Assembly (NCBI GenBank): GCA_002841155.1
Contig: PHEH01000014.1
Span: forward strand, 1 to 64,000
DNA length: 64,000 bases
Direction of reading: 5' to 3'
From: Alphaproteobacteria bacterium HGW-Alphaproteobacteria-18
Lineage (GTDB): Bacteria > Pseudomonadota > Alphaproteobacteria > Caulobacterales > Hyphomonadaceae
This document shows positions 54,069 to 63,856 of the stretch, one piece after another (the stretch's first letter is position 1; every line of letters begins with the position of its first letter). The position numbers were made by a program, and so were the translations under genes. The notes beneath the pieces are model-generated. The model was not told where the DNA came from. It made no database searches and saw only the letters and a list, made by a program, of their open reading frames with translations.

Positions 54069-55046
54069 ATGACCGACGCCACGCCCTATGCTATCCGTAT
54101 ACAGAAAACAGGCGGGCCGGAGGTTCTTGCGGCCGAGGCTATGCAGCCACGCGCGCCCGGTGCGGGCGAAGCGCTGGTGCGTCAGACGGCGGTGGGGCTG
54201 AATTTCATCGATACCTATCACCGCTCGGGCCTCTACCCGGTGAAGCTGCCGGCAACGCTCGGCTCTGAAGCGGCCGGTGTGGTCGAGGCTGTCGGCGAGG
54301 GCGTCACGCATCTCAAACCAGGTGACCGGGTGGCCTATCTGGCAGGTGGCACCTATGCCACCCATTATACCGGCGCGGCGGCCGCGATGGTGGCGCTGCC
54401 TGATTTCGTCAGCGACGAAGAGGGCGCGGCGCTGATGCTGAAAGGCTTGACGGCCTGGATGCTGCTGTTTGAAATCCGCCCCGTGAAGGCGGGCGATGAG
54501 GTGCTGATCTGGGCGCCCGTCGGCGGGGTCGGCACGATCCTGACGCCTTGGGCAGCGCATCTGGGCGCACGCGTCATCGGTGTCACGTCCAGCGAGGAAA
54601 AAGCCGCCAAGGCAAAGGCGCTTGGCGCAGCAGACGTCGTTATCGGCTATGAGGGCGTGGCCGAAAAGGTGCGTGGACTGACCGGCGGCAAGGGCGTCGA
54701 TATTGCGTTTGACAGCGTCGGCAAGATTTCCGCCGACGCCTCATTGTCGAGCCTCAAACCGCGCGGCTGGTTCATTACCTATGGCAATGCCTCCGGCCCG
54801 GTCGACCCGATCCCGCCGGCGCGCCTCGCCCAGGGCGGCAGCCTGATCATGACACGGCCGGGCGTGTTCACCTTCCTGCAGGCGCCCGGCGCACTGGCGC
54901 GCGGCGCGGGCCTGGTGTTCGAGGCGCTGCAAGCGGGCGTGTTCAAGGCCGATATCGGCCAGCGTTTTGCCCTGAAAGATGTCGCCGAAGCGCATAAGGC
55001 GCTCGAAAGCGGCAAGACGACCGGCGCGACCATTCTGACGCCCTGA
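54069..55046 (+). CDS. Quinone oxidoreductase (MDR, zinc-free)
   Basis: A 325-residue NADPH:quinone or alkenal reductase of the QOR/zeta-crystallin type. The N-terminal part has GLNFIDTYHRSGLYPVKLPA, then LGSEAAGVVEAVGEGVTHLK and DRVAYLAGGTYA, and the coenzyme motif is VLIWAPVGGVGTILTPWAAH. VIGVTSSEEKAAKAKALGA recognises NADPH. Zinc-binding cysteines are absent, as expected. ATG 54069 has CAGGAGA upstream. The stop overlaps the ATG of the PAP2-like gene (TGATG). Its last 19 bp of coding and stop sequence recur at 55632-55650, downstream of that gene. Confidence 0.94.
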   Translation: MTDATPYAIRIQKTGGPEVLAAEAMQPRAPGAGEALVRQTAVGLNFIDTYHRSGLYPVKLPATLGSEAAGVVEAVGEGVTHLKPGDRVAYLAGGTYATHYTGAAAAMVALPDFVSDEEGAALMLKGLTAWMLLFEIRPVKAGDEVLIWAPVGGVGTILTPWAAHLGARVIGVTSSEEKAAKAKALGAADVVIGYEGVAEKVRGLTGGKGVDIAFDSVGKISADASLSSLKPRGWFITYGNASGPVDPIPPARLAQGGSLIMTRPGVFTFLQAPGALARGAGLVFEALQAGVFKADIGQRFALKDVAEAHKALESGKTTGATILTP

Positions 55047-55650
55047 TGCGCTCGGCGGTCGCGCAGGCGCTGTCACTGGCCTTGCATCCGGCGATTCTGA
55101 TGCCGGTGGCTGCCGGTCTTGCCGCTGTCGTTGGCGGCGCGTCCGCGAAGATGACCCACGCCATCCTGCTGGCCACGGCCGGGATGGCGGCGGCTGTGGT
55201 CATCGTTGCAATCATCCAGGTGCGTCGCGGCAAATGGGTCGATGCCGATGCCTCTGTTCCGGAAGAGCGCCGCCAGCTGAATTTCTTCCTGGTGCTGGCG
55301 CTCGCGGCGGGCGCGGCTCTCGCCGGGTTTGGCGCGCAGCCTCAGACCCTCGTGGTGGGCCTCGGACTGTCAGCTGCGATCATCATTGCAGCGCTTTCTG
55401 TGTCACGATGGCTGAAGCTCTCTCTTCATACGGCCTTCGCCGTATTGGCCGCCGGCCTGTTCTGGCCAGACCTGCGCTATGTTTCGGCTGGGCTCGTCCT
55501 CGCGGGTCTTGTAGCCTGGTCGCGGCTGCATCTGAGACGGCACACTGCCAGCGATGTTGTTGCCGGGGGCGCCGCGGGCGCCCTTGCAGCGATTGTGTTT
55601 CAGGTGGCCGTTGTCGCACTCTAGGCTTGCAACCATTCTGACGCCCTGAT
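55029..55650. repeat. 19-bp direct repeat flanking the PAP2-like gene
   Basis: ACCATTCTGACGCCCTGAT occurs at 55029-55047, the end of the quinone oxidoreductase gene, and again at 55632-55650, 8 bp after the PAP2-like stop. The copies are identical and 603 bp apart, bracketing exactly one gene. This is what a segmental insertion or tandem duplication with target duplication would leave. No transposase or terminal inverted repeats are visible. Confidence 0.85.
55046..55624 (+). CDS. PAP2-superfamily membrane phosphatase-like protein
   Basis: A 192-residue membrane protein with about five helices (near 12-33, 38-57, 80-96, 100-118, 130-155). The phosphatase triad motifs are recognisable but degenerate: a Lys/Arg segment in RRGKWVDADASVPEERRQLN, SLH (126-128) instead of SGH, and SRLHLRRHTASDV (159-171), which fits SR-x5-H-x3-D with the nucleophile His166 and Asp170. 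A lipid or undecaprenyl phosphate is the usual substrate class. ATG 55046 overlaps the quinone oxidoreductase stop by one base, so translation may be coupled. The gene is framed by the 19-bp direct repeat. Confidence 0.82.
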   Translation: MRSAVAQALSLALHPAILMPVAAGLAAVVGGASAKMTHAILLATAGMAAAVVIVAIIQVRRGKWVDADASVPEERRQLNFFLVLALAAGAALAGFGAQPQTLVVGLGLSAAIIIAALSVSRWLKLSLHTAFAVLAAGLFWPDLRYVSAGLVLAGLVAWSRLHLRRHTASDVVAGGAAGALAAIVFQVAVVAL

Positions 55651-55715
55651 CCGGTCCCGCATTCCGCCGCAATCGCCCGGCATCGTCAGACGCTGTGGAC
55701 ACAAGGAGGGATGCC

Positions 55716-56189
55716 GTGAAGATTGGACTGGCTGTGCTGGCGGGTCTGCTGATCCTGCCGGGGTGCGCACATGAGCGCGACAAGGCGCGGACGCTGGACG
55801 AAGTCCACGTCATCTATAACTGGCAGGATGAACCGGGTACGGAGCTCGCCAGAGCCTATGCGGGCGATGTCCGCCGCTTTCTTGTTCCGCTGGGCCGGGA
55901 GGGCGCGCTGGCCGCGCTGCGGTCTGCCGGCTATGAGTGTATCTTCGGTGAGGCGCACGAGGCGTATCTGGAACCTGCGGCGCAATGCACCTACAGCTTT
56001 GCAAGCCGGGCCTGCCAGATGGACTGGGAAGTGTTCCTGACCAGCGAACCCGCCATGCCGGGCGGCATCGAAACGCTGGACACCGCCTTCCAGCGCGACT
56101 GTGTCGGAACCGGCCGGGACTGGCCGGAGCCGGTTCTCTCCGCCATCGACAGCCAGCTTGCGCCGCCGGATCTGCCATCGCGGCCTTGA
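55716..56189 (+). CDS. Small lipoprotein of unknown function
   Basis: A 157-residue lipoprotein precursor (KIGLAVLAGLLILPGCAHER, lipid Cys at about 21). The mature part has two or three cysteine-bearing segments (YECIFGEAHE, AQCTYSFASRACQMDWEV, FQRDCVGTGRDWPEP), suggesting disulphides. I do not recognise the family. The start is GTG 55716, because AAGGAGGG (55703-55710) is 5 bp away; the ATG at 55711 is out of frame and stops at once. It converges on the kinase gene at 56208, 18 bp apart. Confidence 0.75.
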   Translation: MKIGLAVLAGLLILPGCAHERDKARTLDEVHVIYNWQDEPGTELARAYAGDVRRFLVPLGREGALAALRSAGYECIFGEAHEAYLEPAAQCTYSFASRACQMDWEVFLTSEPAMPGGIETLDTAFQRDCVGTGRDWPEPVLSAIDSQLAPPDLPSRP

Positions 56190-56207
56190 GGGGCGCCGGT
56201 CACGGGA

Positions 56208-57041
56208 TCAAGTCGCGGGGATCACCCTGCGGTGGGCATCAATCCGAAGGGAGACGCCCGGATGGCGATGCCCCTCCAGCATGCGGCGGGTGATGCGCTC
56301 ATAATGCTGAATGAACCGGATGACCCAATCGCGGCGGTCTTCCGGTATCGGCTCGCCGCGCGTCTGCCAAAGTGCGGTTTCCTGCTCCAGCCGCCAGCCA
56401 AGGACGGCGTCAAAGCCCGGCGCGAGAATGTGGAAGAAGCCGTCGGCCTTATCCCAGAGCGTGGCATAGCTGCCCGCCAGAGCCTCTTCCTGATAGCGGC
56501 GCCACCGCCCCGTCTGGTCTTCTGCCTCCACCGCGTTCAGCGGCGGAGAGTCGGGCGCGGCCATGTCTGCCAGCGCGCCCATCAGCCAGCCCTCAATCAC
56601 GATGGCGGCCGGCCGGCCCCGGAAGGTGCGCCAGGCGCTGGCGGGGGCACGGTCATCGGCGAGTTTGTCAAAGACAGGGATTGGCGTTGAAGATCGGGCA
56701 TCGGCCGCGCGCAGGCCGGCGACCGTGCTGTGCAACAGGCCCAGGTCATGGGTGCCCGGTGGGCCGCGTGTTGAGAAGAGTGGACTGATCCGCCGGGCAA
56801 GGTCTGCGCGCGCAGCTTGTGTCAGATAGAAATCGTCGATGCTGGCGCCCGCGATGGGCGCGGGGATCGAGGCGATCACCTGTCGTAATGCGGTCGACTT
56901 GCCAGAGCCTTGCGCGCCGGAGAGGAACAGCAGCGGAATATGGCCGGGCGGGGCGGCATCTATCGATCGGGAAATCCAGTCGCCAACGTGCCGCGTGGTC
57001 TCGCTGGCGGGGGTATCTGCCGGAACGGACGGGCCGGACAT
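56208..57041 (-). CDS. D-glycerate 3-kinase-like P-loop kinase
   Basis: A 277-residue kinase. The P-loop is LFLSGAQGSGKSTALRQ (residues 38-54), followed by ASIDDFYLT (the DDFYLT substrate segment), RGPPGTHDLGLL, PVFDKLADDR and VIEGWLMG. These are the marks of the plant GLYK/yeast Tda10 family that phosphorylates D-glycerate at O3, a step of photorespiration and glycerate use. The bacterial members are sometimes of unknown substrate. It lies 4 bp downstream of the M23 gene on the same strand, so it is probably in an operon with it and with the DUF2093 gene. Confidence 0.88.
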   Translation of the reverse strand: MSGPSVPADTPASETTRHVGDWISRSIDAAPPGHIPLLFLSGAQGSGKSTALRQVIASIPAPIAGASIDDFYLTQAARADLARRISPLFSTRGPPGTHDLGLLHSTVAGLRAADARSSTPIPVFDKLADDRAPASAWRTFRGRPAAIVIEGWLMGALADMAAPDSPPLNAVEAEDQTGRWRRYQEEALAGSYATLWDKADGFFHILAPGFDAVLGWRLEQETALWQTRGEPIPEDRRDWVIRFIQHYERITRRMLEGHRHPGVSLRIDAHRRVIPAT

Positions 57042-57045
57042 GGCG

Positions 57046-57990
57046 TCAGTCTGCAGTGGGGAGTTCGAGCAGGAGCGCGGGGTCTATATAATAGTCGCCG
57101 TCACGATTTTCCGTATCCGGATTACGCCATTTGACGGCCCAATGCAGATGCGGCCCCGTGCTGCGGCCTGTATTGCCGGTCCTGGCGATAAGGTCGCCCC
57201 GCGCGACGGAGGCGCCTGCGGCGACGTCCACCTCTGACAGGTGCATGAACACCGAGAGCAGACCATGCCCATGATCGAGGAAGATCGTGCCACCTTCATA
57301 ATAGAGATCGGGATCGGCCAGCGTCACGATGCCGGCGGCGGGCGCCCTGACCGGTGTGCCGACCGGGGTGGCCAGGTCAAAGCCCTGATGGACAGAAATG
57401 GATTCGCAGGCCTTGCCGCTGGTTTTCGAGACGCCGACATATTTCCGCGTCGGGCCGAACGGCGAAGAGGGCGGCGCATCAGATGGCAGGACAAAACCAT
57501 CCAGCGCGCCGCGGCCGGAATTGAAGCTGCCAAAGCCTGCCTGTTTTTTCGCCCAGCTGTCAGCGGCATGCGCTTTCTGGGCGGGTGTGCGGGCATCTAT
57601 GCGGTCGCAGTCAAATCCGGGGACCACGCGGAATTCGTCTTCGCGGGGCTCAATCGCAAGGCGGGCGCTTGTCCCGCCATACCGGACTTCAATTTCGGCC
57701 GGCATGGTGCGGGACAGGCCATATTGCGCCGTTCCGGTCTCGCGCGCGATCATCTGTATGCCGCCAAACTCGACGAGGCTGCCTGGTTCTGCCGGGCATA
57801 TGATCAGTCCGCCCTGTTTCAGGATGCCAAAACATGTGGCCGCCTCTTCCGCCGGTATCACCTCCTGGGTTTCCTCCGGCGCGGAAGCGGCGGGAGGCTC
57901 AGACGGATTTGCCGCCACGGAGCAGCTTGCAAGAAGCAACAGCAGGGCAGCAACCGGCAGTGTGGACAAGCGGCCGGGAGGCGTGTGCAT
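57046..57990 (-). CDS. M23-family peptidase lipoprotein
   Basis: A 314-residue exported zinc metallopeptidase or its degenerate relative, expected to cut or bind peptidoglycan. The lipoprotein signal is PVAALLLLLASCSVAAN. An N-terminal domain (about 45-190) precedes the LytM/M23 fold: SVHQGFDLATPVGTPVRAPA gives the first His and Asp ligands, VFMHLSEVDVAAGASVARGD follows, and GPHLHWAVKWRNP gives the final HxH, so the site looks complete. The start is ATG 57988-57990, overlapping the stop of DUF2093 by one base (TGATG). Promoter and terminator are not obvious. Confidence 0.9.
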   Translation of the reverse strand: MHTPPGRLSTLPVAALLLLLASCSVAANPSEPPAASAPEETQEVIPAEEAATCFGILKQGGLIICPAEPGSLVEFGGIQMIARETGTAQYGLSRTMPAEIEVRYGGTSARLAIEPREDEFRVVPGFDCDRIDARTPAQKAHAADSWAKKQAGFGSFNSGRGALDGFVLPSDAPPSSPFGPTRKYVGVSKTSGKACESISVHQGFDLATPVGTPVRAPAAGIVTLADPDLYYEGGTIFLDHGHGLLSVFMHLSEVDVAAGASVARGDLIARTGNTGRSTGPHLHWAVKWRNPDTENRDGDYYIDPALLLELPTAD

Positions 57991-58199
57991 CAGCTCTTCG
58001 GCGCCAGCCTCTGGGATGCGGCGTCTGCGTCCCAGTAAGCTTCCTGAAGATCCACGCTCCAATAGCGCACGGCGCCGAGCGGAATTTTTCGGCCCGTAAC
58101 GGCGCACGCCACGTAACTTCCGGCAGAGACCTGCTCGAAATCGTTGTCACCATAAATAAGACGGGCTTCGCCGCCGTCAGAGCCGGGTCGTGTGAGCAT
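57990..58199 (-). CDS. DUF2093 family protein
   Basis: A 69-residue protein. GEARLIYGDNDFEQVSAGSY, the stretch VACAVTGRKIPLGAVRYWSV and DLQEAYWDADAASQR match the DUF2093 family as I know it, in which CAVTGxxIPLxxLRYWSVxxQEAY is conserved. The two cysteine-free halves and small size suggest a structural or regulatory role; no function is known. The start is ATG 58197-58199. It is coupled to the M23 gene and lies divergent from recA. Confidence 0.9.
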   Translation of the reverse strand: MLTRPGSDGGEARLIYGDNDFEQVSAGSYVACAVTGRKIPLGAVRYWSVDLQEAYWDADAASQRLAPKS

Positions 58200-58261
58200 G
58201 AAGGCACCTTGCCTGAAAAAGCGTGCTAAGGAAAGTCTGACTGTTCACAAGTTTCTGCTTT

Positions 58262-58284
58262 GTTCCCCAGAACAAACATGGTAC
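58262..58284. promoter_or_regulatory. Candidate LexA-type site before recA
   Basis: TGTTC-CCCA-GAACA (58261-58274) is a palindrome, and GAAC-AAACATG-GTAC (58270-58284) is one base away from the GAAC-N7-GAAC form of the alphaproteobacterial SOS box. It lies about 71-93 bp upstream of the recA GTG start. LexA control of recA is expected in the class, but the match is imperfect. Confidence 0.45.
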
Positions 58285-58354
58285 ATCCGCGTTTGAGATG
58301 GCATTCGGGGGCCTTGCCAAACCGGCCCTCATGGTAGACCAAAGGAGACGACTC

Positions 58355-59452
<1,098 letters not shown>

Positions 59453-59461
59453 CATAAGAGG

Positions 59462-59545
59462 CTTCCGGTCGTTTATCTGATCTCCTGACCGGAAGATTCC
59501 CCCCTTTGCGGTACGCCTGAGCTTGGCGGGCCGCAAAGGGGGCTT
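59462..59545 (+). terminator. Double hairpin between recA and alaS
   Basis: The first stem is CTTCCGGTC (59462-59470) / GACCGGAAG (59487-59495). The second is CCCCCTTTGCGG (59500-59511) / CCGCAAAGGGGG (59531-59542), followed by CTTT. The second has an extended loop with internal GCC/GGC pairing. It may terminate recA mRNA or, if read through, attenuate alaS. The remaining gap to 59630 shows nothing else. Confidence 0.7.
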
Positions 59546-59630
59546 TATATCGCCGGTGTAATCTTGTGCCGGTTTCTTGTCTGATTCCGGCATATCCATC
59601 TGTTGAACCGGCAAGGGCCAGAAACGACAC

Positions 59631-62276
59631 ATGAACGGCGTCAATGATATCCGGGAAACTTTCCTCGGCTTTTTCGAGAAAAACGGGCATGCCCGGCGTC
59701 CTTCTGCGCCGCTGGTGCCGCAGAACGATCCCACACTCCTGTTCGTGAATGCGGGCATGGTGCCGTTCAAGAACATCTTCACCGGTGCCGAGAAGCCATT
59801 TTCGCCGCGCGCCACCACGTCGCAGAAATGCGTGCGGGCTGGCGGCAAGCACAATGATCTCGACAATGTCGGCTACACCGCGCGCCACCACACCTTCTTT
59901 GAAATGCTGGGGAATTTTTCCTTCGGTGATTATTTCAAGGACGATGCGATCGCGCTCGCCTGGGAATTGGTGACGAAGGAGTATGGCCTCGACGCCAAGC
60001 GCCTGCTGGTCACGGTCTATGCCGATGATGAAGAGGCTGCCTCCATCTGGAAGAAGGTGGCTGGCTTTGACGATTCGAAGATAATCCGCATCGCCACCAG
60101 CGACAATTTCTGGTCGATGGGCGACACCGGCCCGTGCGGCCCCTGTTCGGAAATCTTCTTTGACCATGGCGACAAGGTTGCCGGCGGCCCTCCCGGCAGC
60201 CCGGATGAGGATGGCGACCGGTTCATCGAGATCTGGAATCTCGTCTTCATGCAGTTCGAGCAGCATCAGGATGGCAGCCGGACGAATCTGCCAAAACCCT
60301 CTATCGATACCGGCATGGGTCTTGAGCGCGTCGCGGCCGTGCTTCAGGGCGTTCACAACAATTACGACATCGATCTCTTCCGTGCGCTGATTGACGCCGA
60401 GGAGGAAGTTTATGGCCAGAAGGCAGAGGGCGATAAAACGGCCTCGTTCCGGGTCATTGCAGACCATCTGCGGACTTCCGCCTTCCTGGTGGCTGATGGC
60501 ATCCTGCCATCCAATGAGGGCCGCGGCTATGTGCTGCGCCGGATCATGCGCCGCGCCATGCGCCACGGCCATATGCTCGGCGCGCGCGTGCCGCAGATGC
60601 ATCGTCTTGTGTCGGCCCTGGTCGCGCAGATGGGCCAGGCCTATCCCGAACTTGGCCGTGCGCAGGTTGCCATTGAGGCGGCCATCGAACAGGAAGAAGC
60701 CCGTTTTCAGCGCACGCTGGGCAATGGCCTCAGCCTGCTGGACAAGGCCGCTTCGGAACTTTCGCCCGGCGAGGCGCTGCCCGGCGATGTCGCGTTCCGC
60801 CTGTCGGATACGTTCGGCTTCCCGCTGGACCTGACGCAGGATATCCTGCGCGGGCGCGGCATCGAGGTTGATGTCGAGGGCTTTGAAACGGCGCTGGACG
60901 CTCAGCGTGAGACAAGCCGCGCCGGTGGTTTCTCCTCGGGCGATCAGGCGACGGAAGAAATCTGGTTCTCGGTTCGGGGCGACAAGGGCGCCACGAAGTT
61001 TACCGGCTATTCCAGCACGTCGGGCGAAGGCCGGCTGGTCGCCATTGCCGAAGGCGGCGCGCTGACTGAAGCCATCGGCGCAGGTCCTGCCGAACTCGTC
61101 TTTGATGCCACGCCTTTCTATGCCGAATCCGGTGGCCAGGCTGGCGATCATGGCGAGATCCTCTTCGAGGACGGCGCGCGCTTCGTGGTGCGCGATGTGC
61201 AGAAACGCGCTGGCGACCTGCACGTCCATATCGGGGAACTCGTCTCCGGATCTGTGAAGACCGGCATGAAGGCGCAGATGAACGTCAATGCCGCGCGCCG
61301 CAAGGCCATCATGGCGAACCATTCGGCGACCCACCTCATGCATGCGGCCCTGCGCAAGGTTCTGGGCCAGCATGTCACGCAGAAGGGCTCGCTGGTCGAG
61401 GCAGACCGTTTCCGGTTTGACTTCTCGCATGGCGCGCCGGTCACGGCCGCCCAGCTTGAAGCCATCGAAGACGAGGTCAACGCCCAGATCCGCGCCAATA
61501 TCGAGACCGGTATCAAGGTAACGACGCCGGAGAAGGCAATCGAGGCGGGCGCGCTGGCCCTCTTCGGCGAGAAGTATGGCGATGAAGTCCGTGTGCTGTC
61601 GATGGGCGATGCCGGCGATGGCACGCGTCCCTATTCGGTCGAGCTGTGCGGGGGGATTCACGTCTCCCGGTCGGGCGATATTGCGGTCTTCACCATCCTG
61701 TCGGAGGGCGGCGTTTCGGCCGGTATCCGCCGGATCGAGGCCGCCACCGGCGCCGAGGCGCTTGCCTATCTCAAAGGCCGCGGTCAGATCGCTGCGGATA
61801 TCGCCGAGAGCCTGAAAGTTCCGCTCAAGGATCTTCCGCGCCGGGTTGCCTCGCTCACTGAAGAGCGCCGCAGTCTGGAACGAGAGCTGAGCGATGCCAA
61901 GCGCAAGCTGGCGATGGGCGGCGGGGGCGGCGCGCCCGCTGGCCCGGAGGTCATCAATGGCGTGAACCTGATCGCCCGCGTGGCAGAAGGCGTGGGCGGC
62001 AAGGAATTGCGTGCCCTTGTGGATGAGGCCAAGTCGAAGATCGGTTCGGGCGTGGTCGTGTTCGTCGGCGTCGATGGCGGCAAGGCCGGCGTTGCCATTG
62101 GTGTGACCAAGGATCTGACGGAGAAATTCTCCGCCGTTGAGCTGGTGAAGGCTGCTGCCGCAGCGATTGGCGGCCAGGGGGGTGGCGGACGCCCCGATAT
62201 GGCGCAGGCCGGCGGCCCGGATGGCGACAAGGCCAATGAGGCGCTCGAAGCGGTGCGGGCAGCCCTGAAGGGTTAA
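59631..62276 (+). CDS. alaS: Alanyl-tRNA synthetase
   Basis: An 881-residue class II synthetase charging tRNA-Ala. The N-terminal catalytic core has motif segments [20 protein letters not shown] and [20 protein letters not shown]. The editing domain includes the zinc motif [17 protein letters not shown] and [20 protein letters not shown]. The C-terminal part ends with the Gly-rich [14 protein letters not shown] of the C-Ala domain. The length agrees with the family (~875). ATG 59631 is the start. It is separated from recA by a double hairpin and followed by an Rrf2 gene after 114 bp. Confidence 0.97.
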   Translation: MNGVNDIRETFLGFFEKNGHARRPSAPLVPQNDPTLLFVNAGMVPFKNIFTGAEKPFSPRATTSQKCVRAGGKHNDLDNVGYTARHHTFFEMLGNFSFGDYFKDDAIALAWELVTKEYGLDAKRLLVTVYADDEEAASIWKKVAGFDDSKIIRIATSDNFWSMGDTGPCGPCSEIFFDHGDKVAGGPPGSPDEDGDRFIEIWNLVFMQFEQHQDGSRTNLPKPSIDTGMGLERVAAVLQGVHNNYDIDLFRALIDAEEEVYGQKAEGDKTASFRVIADHLRTSAFLVADGILPSNEGRGYVLRRIMRRAMRHGHMLGARVPQMHRLVSALVAQMGQAYPELGRAQVAIEAAIEQEEARFQRTLGNGLSLLDKAASELSPGEALPGDVAFRLSDTFGFPLDLTQDILRGRGIEVDVEGFETALDAQRETSRAGGFSSGDQATEEIWFSVRGDKGATKFTGYSSTSGEGRLVAIAEGGALTEAIGAGPAELVFDATPFYAESGGQAGDHGEILFEDGARFVVRDVQKRAGDLHVHIGELVSGSVKTGMKAQMNVNAARRKAIMANHSATHLMHAALRKVLGQHVTQKGSLVEADRFRFDFSHGAPVTAAQLEAIEDEVNAQIRANIETGIKVTTPEKAIEAGALALFGEKYGDEVRVLSMGDAGDGTRPYSVELCGGIHVSRSGDIAVFTILSEGGVSAGIRRIEAATGAEALAYLKGRGQIAADIAESLKVPLKDLPRRVASLTEERRSLERELSDAKRKLAMGGGGGAPAGPEVINGVNLIARVAEGVGGKELRALVDEAKSKIGSGVVVFVGVDGGKAGVAIGVTKDLTEKFSAVELVKAAAAAIGGQGGGGRPDMAQAGGPDGDKANEALEAVRAALKG

Positions 62277-62390
62277 GCGCTCCGGCCAGCAGGCGCCGAT
62301 TTCAGATAGGGGGCGGCCGGATTGATACCTGCCGCCCTTTCCTTTTGCGCCCCCCTTGAAGCCGGGCGTGCAAGTAATAAAAGAAGTTAC

Positions 62391-62834
62391 ATGAAAAGAG
62401 ACAGCCGCCTTTCCTCCGTCCTGCACGCCCTGCTGCATATGGCAGAGCAGGACCGTCCGATGACGTCCGATGCGCTCGCTGAATGTATGCGGACAAATCC
62501 GGTGGTCGTGCGCCGGACGATGGGTCTGTTGCGCGAGGCGGGTTTTGTGACCTCCGAGCGCGGACATTCCGGCGGCTGGCGGATCGAGACAGATCTCTCA
62601 AAGCTCACCCTGCGCCAGCTGCATGAAGCGCTGGGCGAGCCAACGGTCTTTGCCATCGGAAACCGCAATGAAACGCCAGACTGTCTGGTCGAGCAATCGG
62701 TCAATGCCGTGCTCGACTCAGCTTTTGCCGAGGCCGAAGCACTCCTGTTGGAGCGCTTTGCGTCTGTGACACTTGCCGACCTCGCGGCGGAGTTCACCCG
62801 GCGATTCAAGGATATCAAACTCCAAAAAGGATAG
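62391..62834 (+). CDS. Rrf2-family transcriptional regulator without Fe-S cysteines
   Basis: A 147-residue dimeric winged-helix regulator. The recognition part MTSDALAECMRTNPVVVRRT and GLLREAGFVTSERGHSGGWR is typical of Rrf2 (RGxxGGxxL, here RGHSGGWRI). IscR/NsrR-type members have three cysteines near residues 90-105; here there is only Cys98 plus a distant Cys32, so an Fe-S cluster is unlikely and a thiol switch is possible, as in YwnA-type members. The ATG at 62391 is preceded by AAAGAAG. It ends 4 bp before the flavin oxidoreductase gene, so the two are co-transcribed and it probably controls that gene. Confidence 0.88.
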   Translation: MKRDSRLSSVLHALLHMAEQDRPMTSDALAECMRTNPVVVRRTMGLLREAGFVTSERGHSGGWRIETDLSKLTLRQLHEALGEPTVFAIGNRNETPDCLVEQSVNAVLDSAFAEAEALLLERFASVTLADLAAEFTRRFKDIKLQKG

Positions 62835-62838
62835 ACCC

Positions 62839-63726
62839 ATGCGTCATGACGTGATCGTCATCGGGGGCAGCTACGCCGGTATGGCCGCTGCCCTCCAGCT
62901 GCTGCGTGCGCGCCGGAAGGTGCTCGTGATTGATGCCGGCCAGAGGCGGAACCGTTTTGCAGACAGCTCTCACGGTTTTCTCGGGCAGGATGGAGCCGAC
63001 CCGGCTGCGATTGCTGATGAGGCTCGCAAGCAACTTGAAGCCTATCCAACGTTGGACTGGCTGGAAGATGTGGCGCTCGCGGCGGGTAAGTTAGAGAATG
63101 AGGGCGGATTTCAGGTTCGCAGCTGGAATGGCGGGCGGCATGAAGCGGCCCGCCTGATCTTCGCGACCGGGGTCAGTGATCAGTTGCCGGAGATTGAAGG
63201 TCTGGCCGAGCGCTGGGGTCGGCATGTGTTCCACTGTCCATATTGTCATGGCTATGAGCTTGGACAGGGGCAGATCGGCGTGATCGCGACCAGCCCCATG
63301 TCGCTCCATCAGGCAGAATTTCTTACAGAATGGGGGGATGTCACCTTGTTTCTGAATGGCGTTTTCGAGCTCGATGACGAAACGCGAGACAGATTGAAGG
63401 CCCGCCGTGTACGGATTGAGGTGGCCCCGATCATCAGGATCGAAGGTGAGGCAGAGGTCGTGATTCAGGGCGGGAAACGCTATGCGTTTGCAGGTCTGTT
63501 TACGGCTACGCGAAATGCGCCTGCAACGCAGATTGCAGAACAGCTGGGCTGCGCGCTGGAAGAGACGCCCTTCGGCACACAGATCCGGCGGAGCGAGATA
63601 AAGGAGACAAATGTGCGCGGGGCCTATGCGTGTGGGGATACGGCGCAGATTCCCCATTCTGTGTCTTTGGCGGTCGGCGACGGTGCCCTGACGGGGATAA
63701 TGGTGCACAGGTCGCTGGTTTTCTGA
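62839..63726 (+). CDS. Thioredoxin-reductase-like FAD oxidoreductase with CPYC
   Basis: A 295-residue flavoprotein of the thioredoxin reductase-like family. The FAD motif is VIVIGGSYAGMAAALQLL (~5-22), the redox disulphide is FHCPYCHGYE (Cys133, Cys136), and the C-terminal FAD segment is GAYACGDTAQIPHSVSLAVG. The NAD(P) half is short and its GxGxxA motif is replaced by GVIATSPMSLHQAEFL, so it may not use NADPH in the usual way. It follows the Rrf2 gene by 4 bp, a pairing seen in oxidative or disulphide stress modules. Start ATG 62839. Confidence 0.9.
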   Translation: MRHDVIVIGGSYAGMAAALQLLRARRKVLVIDAGQRRNRFADSSHGFLGQDGADPAAIADEARKQLEAYPTLDWLEDVALAAGKLENEGGFQVRSWNGGRHEAARLIFATGVSDQLPEIEGLAERWGRHVFHCPYCHGYELGQGQIGVIATSPMSLHQAEFLTEWGDVTLFLNGVFELDDETRDRLKARRVRIEVAPIIRIEGEAEVVIQGGKRYAFAGLFTATRNAPATQIAEQLGCALEETPFGTQIRRSEIKETNVRGAYACGDTAQIPHSVSLAVGDGALTGIMVHRSLVF

Positions 63727-63779
63727 TGGGCAAGGCCCAGCCAGCCTGGCGTGCCATGGCTCTGTTTTCACGGGGTGGA

Positions 63780-63856
63780 TGGTCGGAGTGAGAGGATTCG
63801 AACCTCCGGCCCCTAGCTCCCGAAGCTAGTGCTCTACCAGGCTGAGCTACACTCCG
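63780..63856 (-). tRNA. tRNA-Pro (CGG anticodon)
   Basis: On the minus strand the 77-nt gene folds as a cloverleaf: acceptor CGGAGTG / CACTCCG, D arm GCTC...GAGC, anticodon stem CTAGC / GCTAG with loop TTCGGGA giving anticodon CGG, T arm GGAGG-TTCGAAT-CCTCT. The discriminator is A and CCA is encoded (ACCA at 63783-63780). CGG reads the proline codon CCG. It lies on the strand opposite to the flavin oxidoreductase, just beyond its 3' end. Confidence 0.95.

Noticed and set aside
55029..55650. Insertion sequence around the PAP2-like gene
   Set aside because: No transposase and no terminal inverted repeats are seen, so only a direct-repeat scar is reported.
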